Below are positions 1 to 9,288 of a DNA stretch of 64,000 bases, piece by piece; the stretch's first letter is position 1; each line of letters begins with the position of its first letter. A program made the translations under genes and the position numbers. Under the pieces are notes generated by a model. It did no database searches. It saw nothing but the letters and a program-made list of their open reading frames with translations, and was not told the DNA's origin. The DNA comes from Candidatus Rokuibacteriota bacterium (GTDB lineage: Bacteria; Methylomirabilota; Methylomirabilia; Rokubacteriales; CSP1-6): NCBI GenBank assembly GCA_003220685.1, contig QHTE01000052.1:49174-113173 (forward strand), read 5' to 3'.

Positions 1-31
1 GTCCGCGCGATCCGGGCCGCCCGCCGGCGGC

Positions 32-736
32 GTGCGGCGCGTGACGGACGCGCTCGAGCCGATCCCGGCGGACCTGGACGAGGACGGGATCGAGGTGCGC
101 CTGCTGGACCTCGGCCGCCTCGGCGACTTGGAATCGCTGGCGGCGTCGTACCTCACCTCACCCGAGGCGGCCGAGTACGCCGAGCTCCGGCATCCGCTAC
201 GCCGCCGGGAATGGCTCGGCGCGCGCGTCTGCGTCAAGCGCATGGCGATGGGGCAGGGCCGAGTCGCCGACCCGCGCCAGTGCGCCGTCGTCAAGGACCC
301 GCGCGGACGGCCGCGCCTCGTGTTCGTCCCGCAATCGACCGCCGACGTCGTGGGGGACTGCTCCCTCTCTCACAAGGGCCAGTTCGTCTGCGCGGCCACC
401 TCGAGCGCCGTCGGCTCGAAGATCGGCGTTGATATCGAAGAGGTGTCCCCTCGCCTGCGACGGCTGGGCGACCAGTTCGCTCACGCTCGCGACAGCTTGC
501 TCGGCTCGCGGCCGACGGACGAGCGGCTGGCGATCCTCTGGGCTCTCAAGGAGGCGAGCTCGAAGGTCGTGGGGCGAGGGCTGACGGCGGCGTTCAGGAC
601 GGTGATCGTTCAGGAGATCGCGCCCGGCCGCCACCGCGTCGTGACGGGCGAGCTGGAGCTCTCGGGCCGCCACACGCTGCGGGAGGGCTACGTGATCGCT
701 CTGTGCGTCGGGACGGCTGTGGCGGGCGAGCGCTGA
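32..736 (+). CDS. 4'-phosphopantetheinyl transferase superfamily protein
   Basis: This enzyme moves the phosphopantetheine arm of coenzyme A onto a conserved serine of acyl- or peptidyl-carrier proteins. The fold-defining motifs are visible: IGVDIEEV near residue 133, with the Mg-binding Asp, and LWALKEASSKVVGRGL near residues 168-183, with the W-x-x-K-E-A signature. At about 234 residues it matches the Sfp/EntD-like two-domain class rather than the short AcpS class. The frame stays open to the left window edge, so the GTG at 32 is only the first visible start; GTG at 41 or an upstream start is possible. It converges on the permease gene ending at 752, and no carrier protein or synthase is visible beside it. 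Confidence 0.85.
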   Translation: MRRVTDALEPIPADLDEDGIEVRLLDLGRLGDLESLAASYLTSPEAAEYAELRHPLRRREWLGARVCVKRMAMGQGRVADPRQCAVVKDPRGRPRLVFVPQSTADVVGDCSLSHKGQFVCAATSSAVGSKIGVDIEEVSPRLRRLGDQFAHARDSLLGSRPTDERLAILWALKEASSKVVGRGLTAAFRTVIVQEIAPGRHRVVTGELELSGRHTLREGYVIALCVGTAVAGER

Positions 737-751
737 CGCGCGGCGCCGCGG

Positions 752-1630
752 TCAGGCGCGGCGACCGCCGGCCATCATCCGGAGGAAGGCCGGCGACAGC
801 CTCGGATCGAGCGTGTCGCGGATCCCGTCGCCCAGCAGGTTGAAGGCGAGCACGGTCACCGTGATGGCGAGACCCGGGAAGAAGGCCAGCCACCACGGGG
901 GAACGAGCGCCGTGATCGAGTCGGCCAGCATATTCCCCCAGGTCGGCGTCGGCGGCGGCACGCCCACGCCCAGGAAGCCGAGCGCCGCCTCGATGACGAT
1001 CGCGACGCCCAGATGCGTCGTCGCCAGCACCAGGTAGGGCGCGACGCACTGGGGCAAGACGTGGAACGCCATGACCCGAAGCGCCGACGCGCCGCTGGCG
1101 CGCCCCGCTTCGACGTAGGGCATCTCGCGCACCGACAGCGCGACCGAGCGGATCACGCGCCCGCCGAACGGGATGCGGGTGATCGCGATCGCGAAGATCA
1201 CCGCGGCCAGACCGGTGCCGATGGCCATGGAGATCGCCATGGCCAGGATCAGGTCCGGGAACGACTGCATGATCTCCATGATTCGCTGACTGACCAGATC
1301 GAAGCGCCCGCGCAGATAGCCGCAGGCGACGCCCCACAAGGAGCCGACCGTCGTGCCCAGGATGACGGCCAAGAACGCCACGAAGAGCGAGGTGCGGGCG
1401 CCGTAGATCACCCGGCTCAAGGTGTCGCGCCCGACCTGGTCCGTGCCGAGCAGGCTCTGCGCGTCGGGCGGCTTGTTCATGCGCCGGAAATCCGCCTTCA
1501 GCGGATCGCGGGGCGCGAGTAGCGGCGCCGCCACCGCCGTGAACACGATCAGCAGCCCGACCAGGCCGCCGATCGCCGACAGCGTATTGCGGCGCGCGAA
1601 CCGACCGAGCTCGATCGCCAGGGCCTTCAT
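752..1630 (-). CDS. Peptide/nickel-type ABC transporter permease (DppC family)
   Basis: Inner-membrane permease of an oligopeptide/dipeptide-type importer. It has the DppC-type N-terminal region (first helix about residues 19-38, then an LLAPRDP stretch and LLGTDQVGRDTLSRVIYG), five further hydrophobic helices, and the EAA cytoplasmic loop EAGRASGASALRVMAFHVLP near residues 175-194, which contacts the ATPase. At 292 residues it has the usual family length. It is the last gene of a minus-strand unit, 7 bp behind the DppB-like permease and downstream of a matching binding protein. No DppD/DppF ATPase gene lies nearby, so a shared ATPase encoded elsewhere is likely. The substrate is unknown. Confidence 0.92.
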   Translation of the reverse strand: MKALAIELGRFARRNTLSAIGGLVGLLIVFTAVAAPLLAPRDPLKADFRRMNKPPDAQSLLGTDQVGRDTLSRVIYGARTSLFVAFLAVILGTTVGSLWGVACGYLRGRFDLVSQRIMEIMQSFPDLILAMAISMAIGTGLAAVIFAIAITRIPFGGRVIRSVALSVREMPYVEAGRASGASALRVMAFHVLPQCVAPYLVLATTHLGVAIVIEAALGFLGVGVPPPTPTWGNMLADSITALVPPWWLAFFPGLAITVTVLAFNLLGDGIRDTLDPRLSPAFLRMMAGGRRA

Positions 1631-1637
1631 GCCGGCC

Positions 1638-2594
1638 TCAGCCGTAACGGATGCGCGGGTCGAGCCAGGCGTAGCTCAGATCGACCAGGACGTTGACGCC
1701 GACGAAGATGACGGCGTAGAGGAGGACCAGATTCTGCACGACGATGATGTCCCGCTCGATCACCGCGGTGACGAGCGCGCGCCCGAGGCCGGGTACGCCG
1801 AACGCCTGCTCCACCGCAACCGAGCCGCCGAGCACGAACCCCAGCAGCACGCCCGAGATCGTGATCACCGGCAAGAGCGCGTTCGGCAGCGCGTGGCGCA
1901 TGACGACGAGCCACTCGCGCAGGCCCTTGGCCCGCGCCGTGCGCACGAAGTCCTCGCTGATGACCTCGAGCATGCACGAGCGCGACATCCGCGCGATGTA
2001 CGCGCCCTGCGCGAGCCCGAGGACCACCCCCGGGCCCACGACGATCTGGAGATTCTGCCAGGGGTTGTTCCAGAAGTGGACGATCACGATCGGCGCCTTG
2101 TAGCCGAACCAGAACAGGAGCGCCAGCACGATGAGCATGCCCAGCCAGAAGCCGGGAATCGCGATGAACATGACCGACAGCGCGCGCGCGAGCCCGTCCG
2201 GCATGCTGTTCGGCTTGAGCGCGCTCAGGATCCCGACTGGAAGCCCGACCAGCCAGGAGACGATCAGCGCCAGCACGCCGATCTCGGCGCTGATCGGGCC
2301 GCGGTGCAGAATCTGCTCGGCGACCGTGTCACCGCGAAAGAACGACTTGCCGAGACGACCGGCGGCGATGTCGCCGAGCCAGCGCACGTACTGCACGGGC
2401 AGCGGGTCGCTGAGCCCGAGATCGGCCATGATGCGCGCGCGATCGGTCGGCCGCATCTGCGCGTGGCCTTCCGCGCCCAGGATGGCCACCAGCGGATCCC
2501 CTGGCAGGATCCTGAGAATCACGAAGACGCTCAGCGAGACGCCGAACAGAGTAATGGCGGCGTAGAACGCGCGGCGCACCAGGTACTTCCGCAC
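1638..2594 (-). CDS. Peptide/nickel-type ABC transporter permease (DppB family)
   Basis: Partner permease of the DppC-like protein downstream. The N-terminus has the DppB form (YLVRRAFYAAITLFGVS as first helix, then LRILPGDPLVA). There are six hydrophobic segments, the EAA-type loop around VRTARAKGLREWLVVMRHAL (about residues 215-234), and a C-terminus ending in LDPRIRYG, as in most DppB proteins. Length is 318 residues. The GTG start lies 17 bp after the stop of the binding-protein gene, so SBP, DppB and DppC are probably co-transcribed. Family membership is secure; the ligand is not known. Confidence 0.92.
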   Translation of the reverse strand: MRKYLVRRAFYAAITLFGVSLSVFVILRILPGDPLVAILGAEGHAQMRPTDRARIMADLGLSDPLPVQYVRWLGDIAAGRLGKSFFRGDTVAEQILHRGPISAEIGVLALIVSWLVGLPVGILSALKPNSMPDGLARALSVMFIAIPGFWLGMLIVLALLFWFGYKAPIVIVHFWNNPWQNLQIVVGPGVVLGLAQGAYIARMSRSCMLEVISEDFVRTARAKGLREWLVVMRHALPNALLPVITISGVLLGFVLGGSVAVEQAFGVPGLGRALVTAVIERDIIVVQNLVLLYAVIFVGVNVLVDLSYAWLDPRIRYG

Positions 2595-2611
2595 GCGCTA
2601 GGAACCGACGC

Positions 2612-4291
2612 TCAGCTGAGCCAGACCTGGTCCCACCGCACGACGTCGTAGATGCCGAAGTACGTCGACGGGTTCTGGCCGTGCACCCGGTTGTACCAGG
2701 CGTCGTAGATCTGCTCGTACGACACCGGGATGAGCGGCGGATCGTTCTCGAGGATCTCCTCGGCCTTGCGCACCATCGTCTTGCGCCTGGTGTCGTCGAC
2801 CTCGCGCTCGATCTGGCTGGCGAGATCGTGGAACACCGGGTTCGTCCAGCGCGAGTAGTTCTGGGGGCCGTCCTTGCCGTACCAGGCGCTGAAGATGTCT
2901 GACGGATCCATTAGCGTCGAAACGATCGCGCTGATCGCCAGGTCGAAGTTGCCGGCCGCCGCCTCATCAAACCAGACCGAGACCTGCACGACGCGCAGGT
3001 TGGACTCGATGTTGAGGTGCTCCTTCAGCATGGCCTGGATGGCCACCGCCCACAGCTTGAAGGTCGCGACGTCGCGCACGACGAAGTCGAGGTTCTTGAC
3101 GCCGTTGCCGTAGCCGGCCTCCTTCATCAGCCGTCGCGCCTCCTGCACGGCCGGCTTGACATCCTTCTGGTAGCCGAGCTTTTTCTCCAGCTCCGCTACC
3201 GGCGTGGACATCTCGTGGAACGGATAGACGAAGCCGCCCACCTGCATCGGCGCGGTGTCCTTTACCACGTCGACAAGCGTGTGACGGTCCATGGCGAGAT
3301 GGATGGCCCGACGCACCCGCGGGTCGGCCAGCGCCTTGTTCTTCTGCGTGTTCATCCAGAACGCCTGGATGACCGACTGGTTGAACGCGGCCGCGGTCAC
3401 GCCCTGCATCTCCTTGGCCTTGCGCCAGGACACGGGATCGAGCAGTCGCGCGTAGTCGACCTTGCCCGACAGGAACGTGGCACCCAGCTCCGGCGAGAAC
3501 GGCATCATATGGTAGATCTCGAGCTTGTCGACGAGCGGCAGTCCCTTGTTCCAGTAGTCAGGGAACCGCTCCTGGATCCACACTTCCTTGTCCTTGCGCG
3601 ACACGTGGCGGAAGGGGCCGGTGCCGGGGTAGTTCATCACCTGTCGCAGGTTGCCGCCGTGCTCTTCCAGGGTCTTCTTGCGGACGATGATGTTCCAGCC
3701 GCTGGCGAAAGCGCCCAGCATGTAGGCCTTGGGGCGCGGCTCCGTCATGCGGAACTCGATCGTGTGCGGATTCACCACGACGATGTCGCCGACGGTCGCG
3801 AACAGCGGCGTGCGCGGGATGACGACGCCCTTGGGCGGCCGCGCGATGCGCTCGTAGGTGGCCTTGACGTCCTCGGCGGTGAAATCGGCGCCGTCGTGGA
3901 ACTTCACGCCACGGCGCAGGTGGAAGGTGTACTTCTTGCTGTCCGGCGAGATCTCCCACTTCCAGGCGAGATCGGGAATGATCGTCTGGCCATCCTTCGG
4001 GCTGCGCCGCAGCAGGGTGTCGTACATCGGGCTCTGCGGGCCGATGTTGGCGACGGTGCCCGACTGGTGCACGTCGAAGTGGGCCGGCGCGTTGTGGACC
4101 GCGTAGCGGAGCGTTCCGCCGCGCTTGGAGGCGGGATCGGGCCGCACCGTCGCGTCCTGCGCCGCGGCGAGGCCCGGTCGGTGAAGTCTTGACGCAACGA
4201 CCGCGCCGGCGCCGACCGTACCGGCGCGCTTCAAGAAGGCTCGCCGGTTGACGCTGACGGGGCGGTCCTGATCGTTCGTGCGATCCTTCAT
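2612..4291 (-). CDS. Tat-exported ABC transporter substrate-binding protein, family 5 (SBP_bac_5)
   Basis: Periplasmic ligand-binding protein for the adjacent DppBC-like permeases, about 559 residues. The N-terminus carries a Tat signal: basic region, VNRRAFLKRAGTVGAGAVVA, and a cleavage-like AAAQ about residue 45. Family 5 hallmarks follow: LRYAVHNAPAHFDVHQ, the FHLRRGVKFHDGADFTAEDV block and a GTGPFRHV block. I chose the ATG at 4291 because a GGAGG lies six to seven bases upstream; a longer reading frame has 30 extra residues that do not look like a signal peptide. It follows the MetE-like gene (stop at 4400) by about 108 bp, in which I see no hairpin, so co-transcription is plausible. Confidence 0.92.
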   Translation of the reverse strand: MKDRTNDQDRPVSVNRRAFLKRAGTVGAGAVVASRLHRPGLAAAQDATVRPDPASKRGGTLRYAVHNAPAHFDVHQSGTVANIGPQSPMYDTLLRRSPKDGQTIIPDLAWKWEISPDSKKYTFHLRRGVKFHDGADFTAEDVKATYERIARPPKGVVIPRTPLFATVGDIVVVNPHTIEFRMTEPRPKAYMLGAFASGWNIIVRKKTLEEHGGNLRQVMNYPGTGPFRHVSRKDKEVWIQERFPDYWNKGLPLVDKLEIYHMMPFSPELGATFLSGKVDYARLLDPVSWRKAKEMQGVTAAAFNQSVIQAFWMNTQKNKALADPRVRRAIHLAMDRHTLVDVVKDTAPMQVGGFVYPFHEMSTPVAELEKKLGYQKDVKPAVQEARRLMKEAGYGNGVKNLDFVVRDVATFKLWAVAIQAMLKEHLNIESNLRVVQVSVWFDEAAAGNFDLAISAIVSTLMDPSDIFSAWYGKDGPQNYSRWTNPVFHDLASQIEREVDDTRRKTMVRKAEEILENDPPLIPVSYEQIYDAWYNRVHGQNPSTYFGIYDVVRWDQVWLS

Positions 4292-4399
4292 GCTTCGCCT
4301 CCTCGGGCCGTTGACTGCGGTCTCCCTCGCGGATTTCGAGGCTTTCGGACGATAGCAGACGCCGGCGGAAAAAGCCATCACGCGGCGCGCGGTCGGCGG

Positions 4400-5449
4400 C
4401 TAGGCGACCTCGGCCCGGACGATCCGCGCCCCCGCGGCCAGCGCCTGCAGCTTGCCGACGGCGCGCTCCCGCGGCAGGTACTTCATGCCGCAGTCCGGCG
4501 CCGGCACCAGGCGCTCGGGCGGCACGTGCGCGAGCGCGGCCCTGATCCGGCCGGCGACGACTTCCGGGGCTTCGACCGTCGCGTCGCCCAGATCGAGCAC
4601 GCCGAGGACGATCGTCTTCGACGGCAGCGCTTGTAGGATCGCGCAGTCGAGCCGGGGCTGGGCGGCCTCGATCGAGACGTGCGTGGCGCGGCATCGCTCG
4701 AGCTCGGGCAGATACGAGTAGCCGCTCGGCTTGTCGCGCACGGTGTGCGCGTAGCCGAAGCAGAGGTGAACGACCGTGGGACCGTCGATGCCCTCCAGCG
4801 CTCGGTCGATGGCGGCCACGCCGTATTCGCGCGCCCGATCCGGCCAGGCCTGCAGGTAGGGCTCGTCGAGCTGGACGAAATCCGCGCCCGCGGCCTTGAG
4901 GTCGCGCAGCTCGGCGTTGACGACGGCGGCGTAGGCCAGCGCTAGGCTTGGCGCGTCCGGGTAGTACTCGTTCTGCGTGAGCGCGGTCAAGGTGAACGGG
5001 CCGGGCACAGTGATCTTGATCGGATGGTCGGTCTCGTTCTTCAGGAATGCCGTGTGGCGGGCCAGCACGGGCCGCGGGCGTGCAATCGGGCCGACCGCGC
5101 GCGGTACCTGGGTCGGCCGCCCGGTTCGGGTGATGGCCGTTCCCGGCTTGGTCACGTCGAGGCCGGTCAGTGCCGGTGCGAGCCAGCTGAAGTAGCTCTC
5201 GCGGCGCACCTCGCCGTCGCTCACGATGTCGATCCCCGCGCGCTCCATGTCGCGGAGGGCCAGTCGTGCGGCGTCGTCCTGCGCCTGCTCGCGGATGTCT
5301 TCCGACACGCGCCAGAGGCCCGGGCGCGGCACGCGCGGCACGCCGGCGGCCAGCAATGCCGCGCGGTGCACGAGCCACTCGGGCTGAGGGAAGCTCCCGA
5401 CGACGGTCGTGGGCAGCAATGGAACCGTGCGGCGTTGGCTCATGCGCAT
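4400..5449 (-). CDS. Short MetE-like (cobalamin-independent methionine synthase C-domain family) protein
   Basis: Single (beta/alpha)8-barrel protein of 349 residues, related to the C-terminal catalytic half of MetE and to epoxyalkane:coenzyme M transferases. The N-terminus LPTTVVGSFPQPEW is typical. The zinc-ligand set is preserved: HLCFG (His-x-Cys, about residue 240), a Glu in SIEAAQPRLD, and a Cys in PAPDCGMKYLP near the end. It lacks MetE's N-terminal domain, so it is unlikely to be an ordinary methionine synthase; the methyl or alkyl donor and thiol acceptor are unknown. ATG at 5443 is an alternative start. Being first in a run with a peptide-type importer suggests it acts on the imported compound (inference). 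Confidence 0.85.
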   Translation of the reverse strand: MRMSQRRTVPLLPTTVVGSFPQPEWLVHRAALLAAGVPRVPRPGLWRVSEDIREQAQDDAARLALRDMERAGIDIVSDGEVRRESYFSWLAPALTGLDVTKPGTAITRTGRPTQVPRAVGPIARPRPVLARHTAFLKNETDHPIKITVPGPFTLTALTQNEYYPDAPSLALAYAAVVNAELRDLKAAGADFVQLDEPYLQAWPDRAREYGVAAIDRALEGIDGPTVVHLCFGYAHTVRDKPSGYSYLPELERCRATHVSIEAAQPRLDCAILQALPSKTIVLGVLDLGDATVEAPEVVAGRIRAALAHVPPERLVPAPDCGMKYLPRERAVGKLQALAAGARIVRAEVA

Positions 5450-5491
5450 CCGGTGCCCCGGCGCGATCGTGCCGCAGCCGTGGGTGTGCGG

Positions 5492-7126
5492 TCAATCATG
5501 AAGCGCACGCAGGCCCGCCGGTCGTGAGAGACGTGCCCTGAGCGTCTCGTTCCTCGTCAGAGTGTCGAACACGGCGCGCGCGACCAGCGCGTAGCCGCCG
5601 GCGTCGGTATGCCAGGCGTCGGCCTGCAGATAGAGCTTCCCGAACGACTCGATCGGCTCATAGATCGTCCGCCCGGTCGGCGCATCGACGACCAGATGCC
5701 TGAGCGCTGGGACATCGAGACCTTCCCATCGGCCTTCGCGGCCGCTGTTCGTGTAGACGTACGAGAGCCGGGTGCCCGGCGGCAGCGACACCGCGTACGA
5801 CCACACGCCATCGCCCGCGCGCTGATCGCCGTGCGTGCCGTCGTCGTGCAGGGCCACCCGGTTCGGCACGAGACCGCCGAGGGCGGGGTGAGCGCCGGCG
5901 ACGAACAGCGCCCTGGGCACGGGCTCACCGTTCGCCGTCACGCGCAAGACGACCTCGACGGTGTCGCCGTTCGCTCGCGCTCGCGGCGCGTGCTCCGGCG
6001 TGAGGCCTCGCGCGCGCTCGATGTCGAGCTCGAGCTTTCGCCTGGCCTCGGCGATGAGGCGCTGACTGTCGACGAGCGGAACGCCGGTGGCGGCGGCGAC
6101 GCGTTCGAGCTCCGTACGGTAGGGATTATCGGCCGCGAGGTCGTTGAAGAGGAGCACGACGCCCGCGCCTCGGTTGCGGGCGAGCTCGACCATCGTGGTC
6201 ACGTTGTGCTCGTAGTCGGGCAACGGCACCCGGGTCCAGGCTTCGGTGCCGACGTAGTGCTCGCGGACGAGCCGCTGATCGGTGGCCCGGTCGTTCGCAG
6301 CCCGCAGGTGCTGTTCGAGCGACTTGGGGCGGTGCAGCGTGGACAGGAGCAGATAGCGAAGCATGCGAACGGTGACGGAGCGCGCGGCCAGATCCGCCGC
6401 GCGCAGCCACGGCGAGGAGGCCATCCCGGTCGCCACATCCTGATCACGAAAGCCGGCTACCCTGCCGTCGTTCATCGCAAACCCGACGACGATCGCGTCG
6501 GGCTCGAGCGCGAGGGCGCGCCGTCGGAGGAGCTCGAGGCCCTGGAACGACGAGTAGCCCATTACGCCCAGGTTCAGCACTTCGACATCGGCCGCGGGGA
6601 ATGCGTGGCGCAAGAGCGTCTGGAGCTGGCTCGGGTACGACTGGTGTTGATCCACGTTCGCGCCGAACGTCCACGAGTCCCCGAGGCAGACGATACGCAC
6701 TCGCCCGCGAGGCTTCGGCAGCTCGAACTCGGGCGACCTGAACCCCTCCGAGTTCAGCGCGACGTTCCAGGTCGGGTTGCGCCGCACGAAATCGGGCAGC
6801 GATGGGCGGAACCGCCGCAGGAGCGCGAGGCGGTCGTCCTCGGTGGAGACCGGGCTGAAGATATCGACGTAGCGTCGCTGGACGGAGGGGCGGTTGCGCC
6901 AGAGCAGCGCGGGGTCGCGCTCGAGCACGCGAAAGGAGTCCGTCCACGGAGGCATCGGCCCGTAGTCGTCGTCGATGACGTACGGCAGCGCGATGGATTC
7001 GACGCGAGCGTTCCTGATCGCGAAGATCCCGCGCAGCACCGCTTCGGCGGCGCCGAACACGGCTGCCGTCAGGACGATCGAGAAGGCGACGCTTGACGCG
7101 ATCTGCCGGGCCCGTTTTGTCGTCAC
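5492..7126 (-). CDS. Membrane-anchored SGNH/GDSL-type hydrolase with a C-terminal extension
   Basis: Probable extracytoplasmic esterase or deacetylase, 544 residues. One hydrophobic helix (about residues 11-30) looks like an uncleaved anchor or signal. The SGNH fold is recognised by VCLGDSWTFGANV (block I, catalytic Ser, GDSW in place of GDSL), a Gly in NLGVMGYSS, an Asn in GFAMNDGRV, and a late Asp-x-x-His in ADAWHTDAGGYAL. About 115 residues between the core blocks and the Asp/His block contain a beta-rich insert with a choice-of-anchor look (HDDGTHGDQRAGDGVWSYAV). The start is GTG with an AGG-rich stretch upstream. The MetE-like gene lies 42 bp downstream. The substrate cannot be inferred. 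Confidence 0.75.
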   Translation of the reverse strand: MTTKRARQIASSVAFSIVLTAAVFGAAEAVLRGIFAIRNARVESIALPYVIDDDYGPMPPWTDSFRVLERDPALLWRNRPSVQRRYVDIFSPVSTEDDRLALLRRFRPSLPDFVRRNPTWNVALNSEGFRSPEFELPKPRGRVRIVCLGDSWTFGANVDQHQSYPSQLQTLLRHAFPAADVEVLNLGVMGYSSFQGLELLRRRALALEPDAIVVGFAMNDGRVAGFRDQDVATGMASSPWLRAADLAARSVTVRMLRYLLLSTLHRPKSLEQHLRAANDRATDQRLVREHYVGTEAWTRVPLPDYEHNVTTMVELARNRGAGVVLLFNDLAADNPYRTELERVAAATGVPLVDSQRLIAEARRKLELDIERARGLTPEHAPRARANGDTVEVVLRVTANGEPVPRALFVAGAHPALGGLVPNRVALHDDGTHGDQRAGDGVWSYAVSLPPGTRLSYVYTNSGREGRWEGLDVPALRHLVVDAPTGRTIYEPIESFGKLYLQADAWHTDAGGYALVARAVFDTLTRNETLRARLSRPAGLRALHD

Positions 7127-7195
7127 GGCCTGCCCTTCCGAGCACCTTCCAGGATACCGGCGAAGATCGAGCGTGCACGCGCCGGTGGCGGCGGC

Positions 7196-8283
7196 TCAGC
7201 TCGCCCGGACCGCGTCGAGCGCCTTCCAGTCGAACTCGATCCCGTGCCCGGCGCGCTCGGGCGCGACGGCCAGCCCGGCCTCGATCCGGAGCGGCGCGGC
7301 GATGAAGCGATCGAGCCCGAAGCCGTGGGCCTCGAGATACGAGCGGTTGGGCGCGGCCGCCAGCAGGTGGACCGTGAGGTCGTGCGCGCCGTGCGACGTC
7401 ACCGGCAGGTTGAAGGCCTCCGCAGGTGACAGATCTTCATGAACGCGGTGACGCCGCCGCAGCTCGTCACGTCAGGCTCCGGGAACGTGACGCCGCCCGC
7501 CGCGATCAGCTGGCGAAACTCGTAGAGCGTGTGGAGGTTCTCGCCGGCGGCGACGGGCAGCCCGCCCTCGCGCACGATCCGCGCGTGGCCGGGCACGTCG
7601 TCGGGAATGGTCGGCTCCTCCAGCCACACCGGGGCGAGCTCGGCGAGGGAGCGCGCCGCGCGGATCGCCTCGTCGACCGACCAGCGCATGTTGGCGTCGA
7701 CCATCAGCGGAAAGTCGGGACCCAGATGGCGCCGCATGGCGCCCACGCGCTCGACGTCGTCTCGGAGCGACGGCCGTCCGACCTTCATCTTGATCGCACG
7801 GAAGCCGCGGGCCAGGTTCTCGTCGGTCTGGCGCAGGAGCGCGTCGAGCGAGAAGTCGAGGTCGATGCCGCCGGCGTAGCACGGCACGCGCGGATCGAAG
7901 CCGCCCAGCACGCGCCAGAGAGGCGCGCCCTGGCGCCGCGCGCGAAGATCCCAGAGCGCGATGTCGACGGCCGACATCGCGAGCGCCTGGGCGCCGCCGC
8001 GCCCACCGTAGTGGAGCGCCCACCACATCGCCTGCCAGTGGCTCTCGATGAGGTCGGCGTGGCGTCCGACCAGGAACGGCGCCAGGTCGCGGGCCACGAG
8101 GGCGTGGACGGCGGCGCCCCCGGCGCCCACCGTGTACGTGTAGCCCGTGCCCTCGGCGCCCTCGGCGTCGCGCACGCGCGCGGTGATCAGCTCGAAGCCC
8201 TTGATGGTCCCGTGCGTGCTGTCCGACAGCGCGACCGGCAGCGGGATCGTGTAATGGTTGGCGACGACCTCGCGGATCAGCAC
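7196..8283 (-). pseudogene. Mandelate racemase/muconate-lactonizing (enolase superfamily) enzyme, frameshifted
   Basis: Enolase-superfamily member. Conserved elements include AIKMKVGRP (the catalytic K-x-K), LMVDANMRW (metal Asp), WLEEPTIPDD (metal Glu) and AAGENLHT (metal Glu). The frame that opens at 8283 runs to KICHL near 7418, then turns into nonsense. The rest of the protein, including SHGAHDLTVHLL with the late catalytic-His region, continues in the next frame to a stop at 7196. Adding one base at about 7417-7424 (CTG|CGGAGG) restores a continuous protein of about 361 residues. This is either a real inactivating mutation or a sequencing or assembly error in a G/C run. It lies 13 bp after the cyclase-family gene. 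Confidence 0.8.
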
Positions 8284-8296
8284 CGGCGAGTGCGGC

Positions 8297-9244
8297 TCAC
8301 TTGATCGCGTACGGGTTGATCGGCGTGCCGACGCCGCGCGTGACCGGCAGCGGCGGGGCCACCAGCAGGAATTCGTAGCGCCCGTCGGCCGCGCAGTCGG
8401 CGGCCAGCTCGTCCAGGTAGAAGATCTCGCCGAGCGTCAGCCCCATGTTGGGGATCGCGCAGATGTGGAACGGGCTGCGAAACGGCGAAAGCTCCGAGGG
8501 CCGCACCTCGACCGCGTAGTTGTCGGCCGCGATCGCCGCGATCTCCTTCGCGTGCATCCACGGCGCTGTGTGCACGGAGACGCCCGGCGAGTCGTCGAGG
8601 TCGAAATGGCGCCAGTCGTTGCGGTCGAGATAGCGCGACATGTGCCCGGTGCGGACGATCAGCAGGTCGCCGCGGCGCACCTCGACCCGCTCGGCCGCGG
8701 CAGTCGCGTCGAGGTCGGCCGGCGTGATCGCGTAGCCCGGCTCGAGCGCGCGCACGCCCTTCCAGCGGGCCACGTCGAGCAGCACGCCGCGGCCGGCGAT
8801 CCGGCTCTTGGTCTTGTCGATGCTGTTCTTCGAGGTGCCGCTGCTGGTGACGAGGGCGGCGTCGTAGCCGTTGAACATCTTGCCCTCGTAGAACACGTGC
8901 GCGAGGCTGTCCCACTGGGTCACACACTGCAGCGGCATCACGATCCAGTCGTCGGAGCCCCCGTAGCCCTGCATCGCGGCGACCTCGGCCGGTGTCCGCG
9001 GCGCGTCGCCGCCGTCGCGGAACATCGTGTGGATCGGGTTGAAGCGCTGCCGGGTCCCGCTCTGCGGCCCCTCGCGCTGGAGCGGGATGCCCAGCGCGAA
9101 GACCTTGCCGGCCGTCGCGAGCCGGCAGGCCGCGGCGATCGCGTCCGGTGTGATGAAGTTCAGGGTGCCGATCTCGTCGCTCGGTCCCCACCGGCCCCAG
9201 TTGCGTACCTGCATCGCGAGCTTGCGGAGGGTCTCCTCGCTCAT
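8297..9244 (-). CDS. Cyclase-family metal-dependent hydrolase (kynurenine-formamidase-like)
   Basis: Member of the cyclase/kynurenine formamidase superfamily, which hydrolyses amide or lactone bonds with a metal bound by His and Asp. The metal site is recognisable as TQWDSLAHVFYEG (about residues 108-120), the long-form equivalent of the H-x-G-T-H-x-D motif, followed by GVLLDVARWKG and RRGDLLIVRTGHM. Length 315 residues fits the long subclass. A -10-like TAACAT lies eight bases before the ATG and no Shine-Dalgarno sequence is obvious, so the mRNA may have a very short leader. It is upstream of the frameshifted racemase-family gene, possibly in one catabolic unit. The substrate is unknown. Confidence 0.8.
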   Translation of the reverse strand: MSEETLRKLAMQVRNWGRWGPSDEIGTLNFITPDAIAAACRLATAGKVFALGIPLQREGPQSGTRQRFNPIHTMFRDGGDAPRTPAEVAAMQGYGGSDDWIVMPLQCVTQWDSLAHVFYEGKMFNGYDAALVTSSGTSKNSIDKTKSRIAGRGVLLDVARWKGVRALEPGYAITPADLDATAAAERVEVRRGDLLIVRTGHMSRYLDRNDWRHFDLDDSPGVSVHTAPWMHAKEIAAIAADNYAVEVRPSELSPFRSPFHICAIPNMGLTLGEIFYLDELAADCAADGRYEFLLVAPPLPVTRGVGTPINPYAIK

Positions 9245-9288
9245 GGCCGGCCATGTTACGCCAACCGCTGGAGGCCGAGGCTGATATT

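Noticed and set aside
1013-4192. Long plus-strand frames opposite the peptide importer
   Set aside because: High-GC antisense shadows rich in Arg, His and Asp with no family features.
4349-4354. TATCGT -10-like box upstream of the binding protein at 4291
   Set aside because: The -35 region is poor and the match is weak, so it was not listed as a promoter.
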